Source: Bradyrhizobium sp. NP1
GTDB lineage: Bacteria > Pseudomonadota > Alphaproteobacteria > Rhizobiales > Xanthobacteraceae
Assembly: GCF_030378205.1 (NCBI RefSeq)
Contig: NZ_CP127385.1
Location: forward strand, 2,272,001-2,336,000
Direction: 5' to 3'
Length of the DNA: 64,000 nucleotides
A program made the position numbers and the translations under genes. Below the pieces are notes generated by a model. That model was not told the origin of the DNA. It saw only the letters and a list, made by a program, of their open reading frames with translations, and did no database searches. Shown here in pieces: positions 45,020-53,441 of this stretch. The stretch's first letter is position 1. Each line of letters opens with the position of its first letter.

Positions 45020-45587
45020 AGCGACATTCCAATTTTGCATGTCGGAAACGGGATCCGACGTGTGATGGTTTGCACGGTATCAGCGCAGCGAGCACCCTGG
45101 GCTTCCAAAAACCGCTTCGCGAGCCGAAGCCCGATTTGGAAGCCTACGGACGCTCCCGATCGGCCTGTGTGATCTACATCACGTTCAGTAGCTTCACCCG
45201 TCTTGGCTATTTCGGTAGGTATTTGAGGCAGTTATCGTCGGCGAACGGCGCCATCAGATCGCCAGCAAAAGACCACAGACCCCCAAGCATTACAACAAAG
45301 CAACGGCCAAAGCCAACCCGCTGAGCGCTCAGGGCGCCCCGAAGGCTGCGCGGCCGCGTCGGCGTCAATCGCTGGAGGAGGGGGAAGTTCCAAGTTCGCC
45401 CACCAAATAACCAAACCGAAAGCGCGAAATGTGGCTTTTACGGATTATTTGGGCGCAAAAAGGGCGCGTCCACGGGCAGGTTCCCGGCGCGGTTCGCGAA
45501 ATGGACCTTCCGCCCCAGACAAGCCATGCGTTTGCGAATAGCGCTTATCCGAGCCCTTGACCTGGAGAAGGGTGAATCCCGCCGAAT
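45020..45587. other. 568-bp intergenic region upstream of dxs
   Basis: No convincing gene, although dxs usually follows xseB or ispA closely. A nested hairpin lies 75-130 bp before the dxs start: outer arms 45100-45109 with 45135-45144 (GGCTTCCAAA/TTTGGAAGCC) and inner arms 45114-45119 with 45125-45130 (GCTTCG/CGAAGC). An 8-bp inverted repeat (45403-45410 with 45445-45452, CCAAATAA/TTATTTGG) lies further up. These may belong to the dxs leader or to decayed repeats. A 60-codon minus-strand frame (45232-45414) has no support. Confidence 0.5.
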
Positions 45588-45839
45588 CTATTGAACATCG
45601 AGCGGCTCCGTCCCGGAGACTTCGCCGCGCGCATCGGTCGTGATCTTGTCGACCCGCGCTTCGGCCTGGCGCAGCAGTTCCTCGCAGCGCCGCTTCAGCG
45701 CCTCGCCGCGTTCGTAGATCGTGACCGATTCCTCAAGCGGCACCTTGCCGTCCTCGAGCCGCTTGACGATCGATTCGAGTTCCTCGATCGCGCGCTCGAA
45801 GGAGAGCTTCTTCACGTCCATCTGGGTGCTTTCGGCCAT
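45588..45839 (-). CDS. xseB: Exodeoxyribonuclease VII small subunit
   Basis: Small subunit (83 residues) of the single-strand exonuclease VII. The family pattern is clear: LSFERAIEELESIVKRLEDGKVPLEESVTIYERGEALKRRCEELLRQAEARVDKI, which forms a helical hairpin. The ATG at 45839 has GAGCAGGAAC upstream. In relatives it precedes ispA/dxs; here dxs follows after a long gap and ispA is absent from view. Confidence 0.94.
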   Translation of the reverse strand: MAESTQMDVKKLSFERAIEELESIVKRLEDGKVPLEESVTIYERGEALKRRCEELLRQAEARVDKITTDARGEVSGTEPLDVQ

Positions 45840-45906
45840 GCTGCGTTCCTGCTCTTCTGGCGGCCTGGAATCAAAGGGCTGTTTGCGGGCGTATTGTGGC
45901 GGCCGG

Positions 45907-46057
45907 CCCGCGGTCCAGTTGTAACATTCGCTCCCCCACTTCCGGGCACGCTTCTGCCGACGTTAGAATCAAAGAACTACCAATAAATCTAAAATTCTAG
46001 TGGAGTTTTTGGTCTGTTTCACGAACTTGCGGCCGGCCCGGAGGGAATGTCAAATCC
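45907..46057 (-). repeat. Structured dispersed element, copy 3 (diverged)
   Basis: A 151-nt element on the minus strand between the HDAC-family gene and xseB. Blocks shared with copy 2: GGATTTGACATTC (identical), CACTAGAA for CACTGGAA, GGTAGTTCTTTGATTC for GGTGGTTCTTTGATTC, and GCGAATGTT then TGGACC. Block spacings in the hairpin 2 part (50 and 15 nt) equal those of copy 2, so the 10-TTT-16-22-16-10 geometry is kept, but the 16-bp stem now has five mismatches. The two GGCCGGCCCG direct repeats (45901-45910, 46031-46040) may be chance. Confidence 0.65.
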
Positions 46058-46063
46058 GCTCCG

Positions 46064-46993
46064 TCAGGAGCCCATCAAGGCTGTGACGTGGGCGGCAACC
46101 GACTCCTTCAGGCCCTGAAGGTCGTAGCCACCCTCCAGCACGGACACTACCCGGCCGCCCCCGCTCGTCCCGGCGACATCCATCAGCTTGCGTGTGACCC
46201 AGCCGAAATCCTCGGCCTTGAGGTTCAGCGACGCCAGCGGGTCACGATAATGTGCGTCGAAGCCGGCCGAGATGATAACGAGCTCCGGGCTGAATTTCCG
46301 CAATTGCGGCAGGATCAGGTTCTCGAAGGCGGAGCGGAACTGGGCGCTGCCGTCTTCCGCGGCGAGCGGCGCGTTGACGACTGTGTCGTGCTCGCCGCGT
46401 TCGCCCTTGGCGCCCGTGCCGGGAAACAGCGGCATCTGGTGAGTCGAGCAATACATCACGCTGGCATCGGACCAGAAGATGTCCTGCGTCCCGTTGCCGT
46501 GATGGACGTCGAAATCGACGATCGCGGCGCGTGCGATGCCGTATTTGCGCTGCGCGTGGCGCGCGGCGATCGCCACATTGTCGAAGAAGCAGAAGCCCAT
46601 CGGCCGCGCGATCTCGGCGTGATGGCCGGGCGGGCGGATTGCGACGAAGGCATTGTCGTTTGCGCCGGACATCACCGCATCGGTCGCGGCGATCGCGCCG
46701 CCGACGCCGCGCATGACGGCTTCCCAGGTGCCGGGCGACATCGACGTATCACCGTCGATGTAAACGATGCCGCTGTCGGGGGCGATGTGGCGAAGCTCGC
46801 CGACGTAATGCTCGTTATGGCAGAGCAGGACGGAATCGAGATTGCCTTCCGGCGCCTCCCGGCGCACCAGCGGATCGAAGCGCGCTTCCGACAGCACTTC
46901 GGCAATCGCGCGCAGCCGGTCAGGCCGCTCGGGATGGCCGGGCGGGGTGAGATGATCGAGGCAGGCCTTGTGAGTGAGAAGCAACGTGCTCAT
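46064..46993 (-). CDS. Histone deacetylase family protein (class II-like amidohydrolase)
   Basis: Zinc-dependent deacetylase of 309 residues in the HDAC/acetylpolyamine amidohydrolase superfamily. Active-site segments: RPPGHHAEIARPMGFCFFDN (tandem His), IVDFDVHHGNGTQDIFW (zinc Asp and His), FPGTGAKGE, SAGFDAHYRDPLA (second zinc Asp) and LEGGYDL (catalytic Tyr). The substrate in bacteria may be acetylpolyamines or acetyl-lysine proteins and cannot be fixed here. The same-strand xseB gene starts 225 bp beyond its stop, with element copy 3 between. Confidence 0.93.
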   Translation of the reverse strand: MSTLLLTHKACLDHLTPPGHPERPDRLRAIAEVLSEARFDPLVRREAPEGNLDSVLLCHNEHYVGELRHIAPDSGIVYIDGDTSMSPGTWEAVMRGVGGAIAATDAVMSGANDNAFVAIRPPGHHAEIARPMGFCFFDNVAIAARHAQRKYGIARAAIVDFDVHHGNGTQDIFWSDASVMYCSTHQMPLFPGTGAKGERGEHDTVVNAPLAAEDGSAQFRSAFENLILPQLRKFSPELVIISAGFDAHYRDPLASLNLKAEDFGWVTRKLMDVAGTSGGGRVVSVLEGGYDLQGLKESVAAHVTALMGS

Positions 46994-47011
46994 GCGTCAT
47001 GTGATCCTACA

Positions 47012-47045
47012 GCATGATCCGGCAAGGTGAATACGGCTTTTCCGG
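47012..47045. repeat. Partial GCATGATCCGG repeat
   Basis: GCATGATCCGG, then AAGGTGAATACGG, then CTTTTCCGG matches the left arm and centre of the repeat at 21968, but the right GATCATGC arm is missing. It lies just upstream of the HDAC-family gene (start 46993), in its promoter region. Confidence 0.5.
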
Positions 47046-47138
47046 GCCGTGCCCATCAATCCGGGGCGCAGGGGATGGTTCAACCTGAACGCGCTTTAGC
47101 GGCTTGCCGCCAAAATGGGAAGGCCGCGATCGGCGAGC

Positions 47139-48812
47139 TCACTCCGTCTTCGCGATACGATCGGTCTTGCCGGGTGCAACCGGGCTGTTTGCCTCGAAAT
47201 AGGCATAGAGCGCGTCGACGTCGTAGGCGCCGAACAGTTGCGACGTTCCCTGCGTGAAGACCGTGAAGCCGTCTCCGCCGACGGCGAGGTAGTTGTTCAC
47301 GGTGACGCGATAGGCGGCTTGCGGGTCGATGCGCTTGCCGTGCAGCGCCAGGCGGTTTGCGATTACGCGCTGGCCGAGCGGCTTGCTGCTGTCCCAGGCA
47401 TAGCTGAATCCCTTGGAGACCTGCAGGATCCGCGGCCGATTGGGATCGAGCCATTGCTGCTCTAGCGCATCCTTGATCTGCGCGCCGGTCAAGGTCAGCG
47501 TGACGAGCTGGTTGCGGAACGGCTGACTGGCGAACAGGTCGGCATAGCTCACCGCGCCATCGTCCTTTTTGAGAAGGTCGGTGCGGATGCCGCCCGGATT
47601 GGTCAAGGCGATGACGGCGCCGCCCTTGTCGGCCGCGGACGTGGCGGCAAGCTGTGCGTCGGCGATGACGTCGCCGAGCGCGCTTTCACCGGTATCGTTA
47701 GGCGCACGCGACAGCGTTTGCGCGATCGATCCGGCGCGGCGATTCGCAATCGGGGCCGCGAGCTTTTCGTAAGCATCGATCAGCGCCGTCTGCTCGGGGT
47801 CCTTGTCATAGACGTTGCTGCGGACGATGACATTGTTGGCCTTGGCGCCGACGACATCGCGCGTCTTGCGGTCGAGCTTGAGATCGATCGCGGTCACGAG
47901 CGTGCCGAACTTGTCGCCGGATGTGACGAGTCTGCCGTCGATGTCGCAAACATAGGCACGGTGGGTGTGGCCGCTGATGACGACGTCGACCGCGGAGTCG
48001 AGATCCTTGACGATATCGACGATGGGCCCGGAAATGCCGGGGCATTCGTTGTAGTCGCCGGCGGGAAAGCCGCCTTCGTGGATCAGCACCACGATCGCCT
48101 CGACGCCTTGTGCCTTGAGCTCCGGAATCAGTGCATTCACGGTCTCGGCCTCACCTTTGAATTCGAGGCCGGCGACGCCGGTCGGTGCGACGATAGCGGG
48201 GGTGCCCTTCAGCGTGAGGCCGATGAAGGCGACGGGGATGCCGTCGAATTCCCTGATCTCGTAGGGCGGAAAGATCGTCTTGCCGGTCGCCTTGTCGACG
48301 GTGGAAGCCGCCAGGTAGTGGAATTTTGCCCCGGCAAAGGGATGCGGCCCCTGGCAATGATCGACCGGGTGGCATCCGCCATTCTGCATCCGCAACAGCT
48401 CGTCCTTGCCTTCGTCGAACTCGTGATTGCCGACGGAGGCGACGGCGAGTCCCATCATCGACAGCGACTCGATCGTTGGCTCGTCATGAAACATCGCCGA
48501 CAGCAGCGGGCTGGCGCCGATCAGGTCCCCGGCTGCGACGAAGATGCTGTTGGGATGGCCCTCGCGCAATTGCTTGACCAGCGTCGCCATCTGCTCGGCA
48601 CCGCCCGCCGGCACGACGACGGATTTGGAGCGGTCGTCGGGATCGGCAATGCGGATGCCGCCGGGCGGCGGCTTCAGATTGCCGTGGAAGTCGTTGATCG
48701 CGAGAATCCGAACATCGACCGTGGTGTCTTCCTGGGTGGTGGCTTGTGGCGCCGCGCCGAGGGCAAAGGCGAGCGCCGCGGCTGCGAGCGTACGTGAACG
48801 AAAAAGCTTCAT
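47139..48812 (-). CDS. Exported bifunctional metallophosphatase/5'-nucleotidase
   Basis: Periplasmic nucleotidase of 557 residues. Signal peptide about 1-22. The metallophosphatase domain has LAINDFHGNL, AAGDLIGASPL, VGNHEFDEG and ISGHTHRAYVC (metal ligands Asp/His/Asn). The C-terminal 5'-nucleotidase domain has LTNPGGIRTDL and YLAVGGDGFTVF for nucleotide binding. Two Cys pairs are seen. It likely releases nucleosides and phosphate from nucleotides. The start at 48812 (MKLFRSRTL) gives a normal signal; 48833 is the longer option. Confidence 0.92.
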   Translation of the reverse strand: MKLFRSRTLAAAALAFALGAAPQATTQEDTTVDVRILAINDFHGNLKPPPGGIRIADPDDRSKSVVVPAGGAEQMATLVKQLREGHPNSIFVAAGDLIGASPLLSAMFHDEPTIESLSMMGLAVASVGNHEFDEGKDELLRMQNGGCHPVDHCQGPHPFAGAKFHYLAASTVDKATGKTIFPPYEIREFDGIPVAFIGLTLKGTPAIVAPTGVAGLEFKGEAETVNALIPELKAQGVEAIVVLIHEGGFPAGDYNECPGISGPIVDIVKDLDSAVDVVISGHTHRAYVCDIDGRLVTSGDKFGTLVTAIDLKLDRKTRDVVGAKANNVIVRSNVYDKDPEQTALIDAYEKLAAPIANRRAGSIAQTLSRAPNDTGESALGDVIADAQLAATSAADKGGAVIALTNPGGIRTDLLKKDDGAVSYADLFASQPFRNQLVTLTLTGAQIKDALEQQWLDPNRPRILQVSKGFSYAWDSSKPLGQRVIANRLALHGKRIDPQAAYRVTVNNYLAVGGDGFTVFTQGTSQLFGAYDVDALYAYFEANSPVAPGKTDRIAKTE

Positions 48813-48914
48813 GCCCGCAGGATAGAGGAGCAATGCAGCGATTTCACGAAGTTTTGCGCCCTCGTCGCACGCAGATTGCGCGCGCGAGGCGGGATCGAAG
48901 CCGATGGCCCGAAT

Positions 48915-49328
48915 TCAGCAGCCGCGGCAGATGGTCGGAACGCCGTGATCGACCCTGCCATTGTATCGCGCCGCCTGGCGAACCGAGGCGCGCCTGTTGC
49001 GCGGCGTGACATAGTGCTTGCGCCGGACCGTCTCGCCCAGCGGTATCCCGGCCGCGTGAGTGACGATGGGCGATGGTACGTTCGGCACCGGCACCGGGGC
49101 CAGGTTCGGCTGCGGCAGCGGCGGCACCCTGCCGGCATTTCCGATGCCGGAAGGATCATTCACCGAGCCATTGAGCCCACGGGCATTCGCGGGTCCCGGC
49201 GGAATGCCGCTGACGCCGGCATCCTGCGCCCTTGCGGATGTGGGTGGCGCGGCAAGCAGCGCCAGCGCCAGTAACGATGTCGCGGTTATCGCGCGCGTGA
49301 AAGGCAAAACGGACCGGGCGGGCATCAT
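48915..49328 (-). CDS. Exported proline-rich hypothetical protein
   Basis: Protein of 137 residues. A signal peptide (about 1-34, ending SARAQ) is followed by a Pro/Gly/Asn-rich mature region with no recognised domain and a basic patch (RRKHYVTPRNRR). It ends with a Cys pair (ICRGC). GAGAGGGG lies upstream of the ATG at 49328. Conserved function unknown; a secreted small protein is the most that can be said. Confidence 0.62.
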   Translation of the reverse strand: MMPARSVLPFTRAITATSLLALALLAAPPTSARAQDAGVSGIPPGPANARGLNGSVNDPSGIGNAGRVPPLPQPNLAPVPVPNVPSPIVTHAAGIPLGETVRRKHYVTPRNRRASVRQAARYNGRVDHGVPTICRGC

Positions 49329-49778
49329 GGCGTTCCCCTCTCGATTGATCCGTCAAGATACAACAATTTGCAAAGCGGGCCGAGGTTCCACGACGTCGGG
49401 AAGCGGATTTCTTGCGAGCGGCCGCAGCGCCGCATGACGAGCCACCGTGCGCTTGAAGACCCCTTGCTTGCGTAACGCGAGCCGATCGCCGCTGCGTGAA
49501 GGATGGCGAAGGAGAATCAGCGTTGCGAGAAGAAGCGCAGCATCGCACCGCGCGCACTCACTTTAGAAGAGCTCTTAGACTCACTCTTAGAAATCATCTT
49601 GGGGGACATCCAGCTTTGCGCGGCGCTTCGTCGCAATCGAAGCGCCACTTCGTTGCGAGCTCGCAACACGCCGTTTCGTTTACGCGCTGCTTCGAGAGGT
49701 TCTAACGCGCGAGACGGTCAACGTCGCTTTCATCGTGATAAGGACGCGCCCCGTCGTTGAACTGATTGGGGCGTTGGA
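49329..49778. other. Upstream region of TonB receptor with possible iron-control element
   Basis: A 450-bp gap. At 49562-49579, TTTAGAAGAGCTCTTAGA has a perfect left half of the Irr iron-control element (TTTAGAA) and an imperfect right half; TCTTAGAAATC follows at 49585. Irr or Fur control would fit the siderophore receptor downstream. An 85-codon frame (49503-49760) overlaps this motif and has no family resemblance, so it is not called. The rest of the gap shows nothing else. Confidence 0.35.
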
Positions 49779-52067
49779 ATGATCAAGAAGAAACTGACCG
49801 CACGCTGCATGGCGCAGAGCGGTCTCGTCGTATTGTGCTTCGGCTTCGCCGACGAAGGATTGGCGCAGGCGCAGTTGCCGGCGGTGACGGTGGACGCGCC
49901 GCAAGAGCAGGCGAAGCGTCCTGCGCAACCGTCGAAGCGCGCGGCTCGCGTCCGGGCGGGCGCGCGCCGCGTCACGACGGCCGCACGCAGCACGGAGGCG
50001 ACGCCCGCTTCAGGCGCGAGCCATGGTGTCGAGCGCGCCAACGGTCCGGTGACGGGCTACCTCGCCGGGCAGAGCGCGACGGCGACGAAGACGGACACGC
50101 CGATCTTGCAGACGCCGCAGTCGATCTCGGTGGTGACGAAGGATCAGGTCGAGGCGCAGGGCGCGCAGAACGTCACGGAAGCGTTGCGCTACACGCCCGG
50201 AGTCACCGTGCAGAGCTTTGGCGCCAACGCCTTCTTCGACGCCTTCAAGCTGAGAGGCTTCGATGCCCCGCGCTACCTCGACGGGCTGCGATTGCCCGCG
50301 GACACGACGACGTTTGCCGTGCCGCGGATCGAAACCTACGGCCTGGAACGGCTCGAAGTGCTGAAGGGGCCATCGTCGGGGCTCTATGGCCAGTCGGATC
50401 CGGGCGGCCTGCTCAACATGGTCAGCAAGCGGCCGACCGCGACGCCGCAGAACGAAATCGTTGGGACGTTCGGCTCGTTCGATCGCTTCCAGGGCGCCTT
50501 CGACCTCGGCGGTCCGGTCGACAAGAACGGCGAATTTCTCTACCGCATCGTCGGCCTCGGCCGCGACAGCAATTCGCAGACCGACTTCGTGCAGGACAAC
50601 AAGCTCTTCATCGCGCCGAGCTTCACCTGGCGTCCGACGCTCGACACCAGCTTCACGCTGCTGTCGCAGTACCAGAAGGTCGACAACAGGGGATATCAGC
50701 AATACGTGCCGGGACAGGTGTCGTTCCTGCCCAATCCGAACGGTCAGATTCCCTATAGCCGCTATCTCGGCGTGCCCGGACTGGACGGCTACAATCTCGA
50801 GCAGTTCTCGGTCGGATACGCGTTCGAGCACCGCTTCGACAACAACCTGCAGTTCCGCCAGAACCTGCGCTACATGGAGGTCAGCAACGACCTTGCCTCG
50901 ACCCGCAGCCAAGGCAGGCTCAGCGACCGGCTGGTCGCGCGCACCTACAACTACGTCAAGGCGAACGCCAGCAACGTCGCGCTGGATAACCAGTTGCAGG
51001 CCGATTTCGCGACCGGGCCGCTGACGCACAAGGTGCTTGCCGGTTTCGACTACTTCAATCTATGGGCCAAGACCGACTATCGCACGTCGCCGATCGCGCC
51101 GATCGATGCCTATGCTCCGGTCTATGCCACGGCCGTTCCGTCCTTTGCCTCGTTGCCTTCGTTCATCCTGCGCGACGACAAGCAGAGCCAGGCTGGCCTC
51201 TATCTGCAGGATCAGGTGAAGCTCGATCGCTGGACGTTGACGATGAGCGGCCGTCAGGACTGGGTCAGCACGGCGTTCACCAGCCGCGCGTTCTATCCGC
51301 GGGCGGGCGACTATGCCCGCGACGATGCCGCACAGACCGGGCGGGTCGCTCTGAACTATCTGTTCGATGTCGGCCTGTCGCCTTACGTCAGCCATGCGAC
51401 GTCGTTCACGCCGAACCTCGGTGCGGACGCCTCGGGTAATTCGTTCAAGCCGACGACCGGGGAGGGGACGGAGATCGGCGTGAAGTTCAAGCCCAACGGC
51501 TCGAACCTGATGCTGACCGCCGCGGTGTTCGATATCCGCCAGCAGGACGTTCTGACCGCGAGCCCGCTCAACCCGCTGTTCAACGTGCAGACCGATGCGG
51601 TGCGTGTTCGCGGTTTCGAATTCGAAGCCAAGGGCAATCTCACTCGCGAGCTCGAGATCGTCGCCGGTTACAGCCATCTCGATCCGCGTGTCACCACCAG
51701 CATCGCCGGTTATGCCGGCAAGACCATGATGAACATTGCGCGCGACCAGGCCTCGCTATGGGGCAAGTATAGCTGGTACGACGGCACGCTGGCCGGATTG
51801 GGCGTGGGCGCGGGGGTTCGCTATGTCGGCGAAACCTATGGCGACACTTTCAACACCTTCGTGATCCCGTCCTACACCCTGATCGATGCGTCGATCAGCT
51901 ACGACCTCGCCTATGCGCGGCACGAATGGAAGGGATGGAAAGCGCAGGTCAACGTCACCAATCTGACCGACCACTTCTATGTGGCTTCCTGCCTGACGGG
52001 CCTGGCCTATTGCGGGCTCGGCAACGGACGAACCGTGCTCGGCACGCTGAAATACGCCTGGAACTAG
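49779..52067 (+). CDS. TonB-dependent siderophore receptor (FhuA-like)
   Basis: Outer-membrane receptor of 762 residues. After a signal (about 1-30, ending GLAQA) comes a basic Ala/Arg-rich linker, the plug domain (about 100-215; TDTPILQTPQSISVVTKDQVEAQGAQNVTEALRYTPGV and LERLEVLKGPSSGLYGQSDPGGLLNMVSKRP) and a 22-strand barrel ending CGLGNGRTVLGTLKYAWN. The paired Cys near the end (ASCLTGLAYCGLG) is typical of hydroxamate (ferrichrome) receptors. It is first in an operon with a PepSY protein and a small membrane protein. Confidence 0.93.
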   Translation: MIKKKLTARCMAQSGLVVLCFGFADEGLAQAQLPAVTVDAPQEQAKRPAQPSKRAARVRAGARRVTTAARSTEATPASGASHGVERANGPVTGYLAGQSATATKTDTPILQTPQSISVVTKDQVEAQGAQNVTEALRYTPGVTVQSFGANAFFDAFKLRGFDAPRYLDGLRLPADTTTFAVPRIETYGLERLEVLKGPSSGLYGQSDPGGLLNMVSKRPTATPQNEIVGTFGSFDRFQGAFDLGGPVDKNGEFLYRIVGLGRDSNSQTDFVQDNKLFIAPSFTWRPTLDTSFTLLSQYQKVDNRGYQQYVPGQVSFLPNPNGQIPYSRYLGVPGLDGYNLEQFSVGYAFEHRFDNNLQFRQNLRYMEVSNDLASTRSQGRLSDRLVARTYNYVKANASNVALDNQLQADFATGPLTHKVLAGFDYFNLWAKTDYRTSPIAPIDAYAPVYATAVPSFASLPSFILRDDKQSQAGLYLQDQVKLDRWTLTMSGRQDWVSTAFTSRAFYPRAGDYARDDAAQTGRVALNYLFDVGLSPYVSHATSFTPNLGADASGNSFKPTTGEGTEIGVKFKPNGSNLMLTAAVFDIRQQDVLTASPLNPLFNVQTDAVRVRGFEFEAKGNLTRELEIVAGYSHLDPRVTTSIAGYAGKTMMNIARDQASLWGKYSWYDGTLAGLGVGAGVRYVGETYGDTFNTFVIPSYTLIDASISYDLAYARHEWKGWKAQVNVTNLTDHFYVASCLTGLAYCGLGNGRTVLGTLKYAWN

Positions 52068-52076
52068 GGATTGGCC

Positions 52077-53240
52077 ATGACCGCCGCGACCCGATCGCTT
52101 CGCCGCTGGGGGCTGGTCCATAAATGGAGCAGCCTGATCTGCACTGCCTTCATGCTGCTCTTGTGCCTCACCGGCCTGCCGCTGATCTTCCATGACGAGA
52201 TCGACGATCTCCTGCACGACCAGGTCAGGCCGGCGGAGGTGCCCGCGGGAACAGCCTACGCGGACCTCGATCGGCTGCTCGCCAACGCGCTTGCAAATAC
52301 GCCCGGCCAGGTCCCGCACTTTTTAGTGTGGGACCGTGACGATCCCAATGCCATGCTGGTCAGCGTCGGCCCGTCGATTACGTCCGATCCGACCAAGAAT
52401 CGCCTGGTGCGGATGGACGCGCATACCGGTCTCTATCTCGACGCGCCCGACGTCACCGGCCGATTCACCTACATCATGCTCAAGCTGCACACCGACATGT
52501 TCGCAGGGTTGCCCGGAAAGCTGTTCCTCGGCCTGATGGGCATCCTGTTCTGCGTTGCCGTGATTTCCGGCATCGTGGTCTACGCGCCCGCGATGCGGAA
52601 ACTTCCATTCGGAACCTATCGTGCGGGGCGCGCGCGCGTGGTGCGCTGGCTCGACATTCACAACCTCGCTGGCATCCTGCTTGTGGTGTGGACGCTGGTG
52701 GTCGGCTTCACCGGCGTCATCAACACCTGGGCCGACCTGGTGTTGAAGATGTGGCAGTTCGGCCAGCTCGCCGAGATGACAGCGCCCTACCGTGACCGGC
52801 TGCCGCCGACGCGGCTCACCTCCGTCGACCAGGCGGTCAGGACGGCGGCGGCGGCGGTGCCGGGAATGCGACCGAGCTTCGTCGCGTTTCCCGGCTCGAT
52901 CTTCTCCAGCAAGAGTCATTTTGCCGTGTTCCTGCGCGGCGAGACGCCGCTGACGTCGCGGCTGCTCAAGCCCGCGCTGATCGATGCCGAGACCGGCGCG
53001 CTCACCGACAGCCGCGACATGCCCTGGTACGTCTCGACGCTGTTTATCTCGCAGCCGCTCCACTTCGGCGACTATGGCGGAATGCCGTTGAAGATCCTGT
53101 GGGCGCTGCTCGACATCGTCACGATCATGGTGCTGGCGACCGGCCTCTATCTCTGGATTCGCCGCCGCAAGTCGGGCGTCGGCGTCGAACGCGCGATCAT
53201 CGGCACATCGGTTGTCGAAGCAAGCGGTGTCTCGCCATGA
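52077..53240 (+). CDS. PepSY-associated TM helix protein (siderophore-iron reductase type)
   Basis: Inner-membrane protein of 387 residues with four main transmembrane helices: WSSLICTAFMLLLCLTGLPLIF near the start, LFLGLMGILFCVAVISGIVVYA, LAGILLVVWTLVVGFTGVI and LLDIVTIMVLATGLYLWI. Periplasmic PepSY domains lie between. His residues at the helix ends (VHKW, LHTDMF, DIHN, PLHFGDYGG) suggest heme ligation, as in iron-siderophore reductases. It starts 9 bp after the receptor stop; AGGGA precedes ATG 52077. Confidence 0.88.
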   Translation: MTAATRSLRRWGLVHKWSSLICTAFMLLLCLTGLPLIFHDEIDDLLHDQVRPAEVPAGTAYADLDRLLANALANTPGQVPHFLVWDRDDPNAMLVSVGPSITSDPTKNRLVRMDAHTGLYLDAPDVTGRFTYIMLKLHTDMFAGLPGKLFLGLMGILFCVAVISGIVVYAPAMRKLPFGTYRAGRARVVRWLDIHNLAGILLVVWTLVVGFTGVINTWADLVLKMWQFGQLAEMTAPYRDRLPPTRLTSVDQAVRTAAAAVPGMRPSFVAFPGSIFSSKSHFAVFLRGETPLTSRLLKPALIDAETGALTDSRDMPWYVSTLFISQPLHFGDYGGMPLKILWALLDIVTIMVLATGLYLWIRRRKSGVGVERAIIGTSVVEASGVSP

Positions 53241-53431
53241 CCGCGATCAGGCCCGCGCATCGGACGCTGCGCGCGATTTTTGCCGCGCCATTCGCGGTCG
53301 GCGCGCTCAGTCTCGTCGGTCTGGTTGCGGCCCTCGTCGGCGACGGGGCGTGGGACGCCGTCTCGTGGGTGACGCTCGCTGTGCCCGTGCTGCTGTTCGT
53401 CCGCTTCGTCTGGCGTCGGGCGCCGCGCTGA
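53237..53431 (+). CDS. Small two-helix membrane protein
   Basis: Protein of 64 residues: a basic N-terminus followed by two hydrophobic helices (AIFAAPFAVGALSLVGLVAAL and AVSWVTLAVPVLLFVRFVW). Its ATG overlaps the PepSY gene stop (ATGA), so it is translationally coupled and probably works in the same iron-uptake machinery. Similar small proteins follow PepSY genes in other proteobacterial siderophore operons, as I recall. No catalytic residues are evident. Confidence 0.75.
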   Translation: MTAIRPAHRTLRAIFAAPFAVGALSLVGLVAALVGDGAWDAVSWVTLAVPVLLFVRFVWRRAPR

Positions 53432-53441
53432 AAACGCGAGC

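Noticed and set aside
45232..45414. 60-codon minus-strand frame upstream of dxs
   Set aside because: No ribosome site and no conserved motif; the region holds inverted repeats instead.
45901..46040. GGCCGGCCCG direct repeats as target duplications of element copy 3
   Set aside because: The right-hand repeat lies inside the element, not at its boundary, and the motif is a likely chance match in GC-rich DNA.
49503..49760. 85-codon plus-strand frame before the TonB receptor
   Set aside because: Low-complexity basic translation without family resemblance; it overlaps the probable regulatory region.
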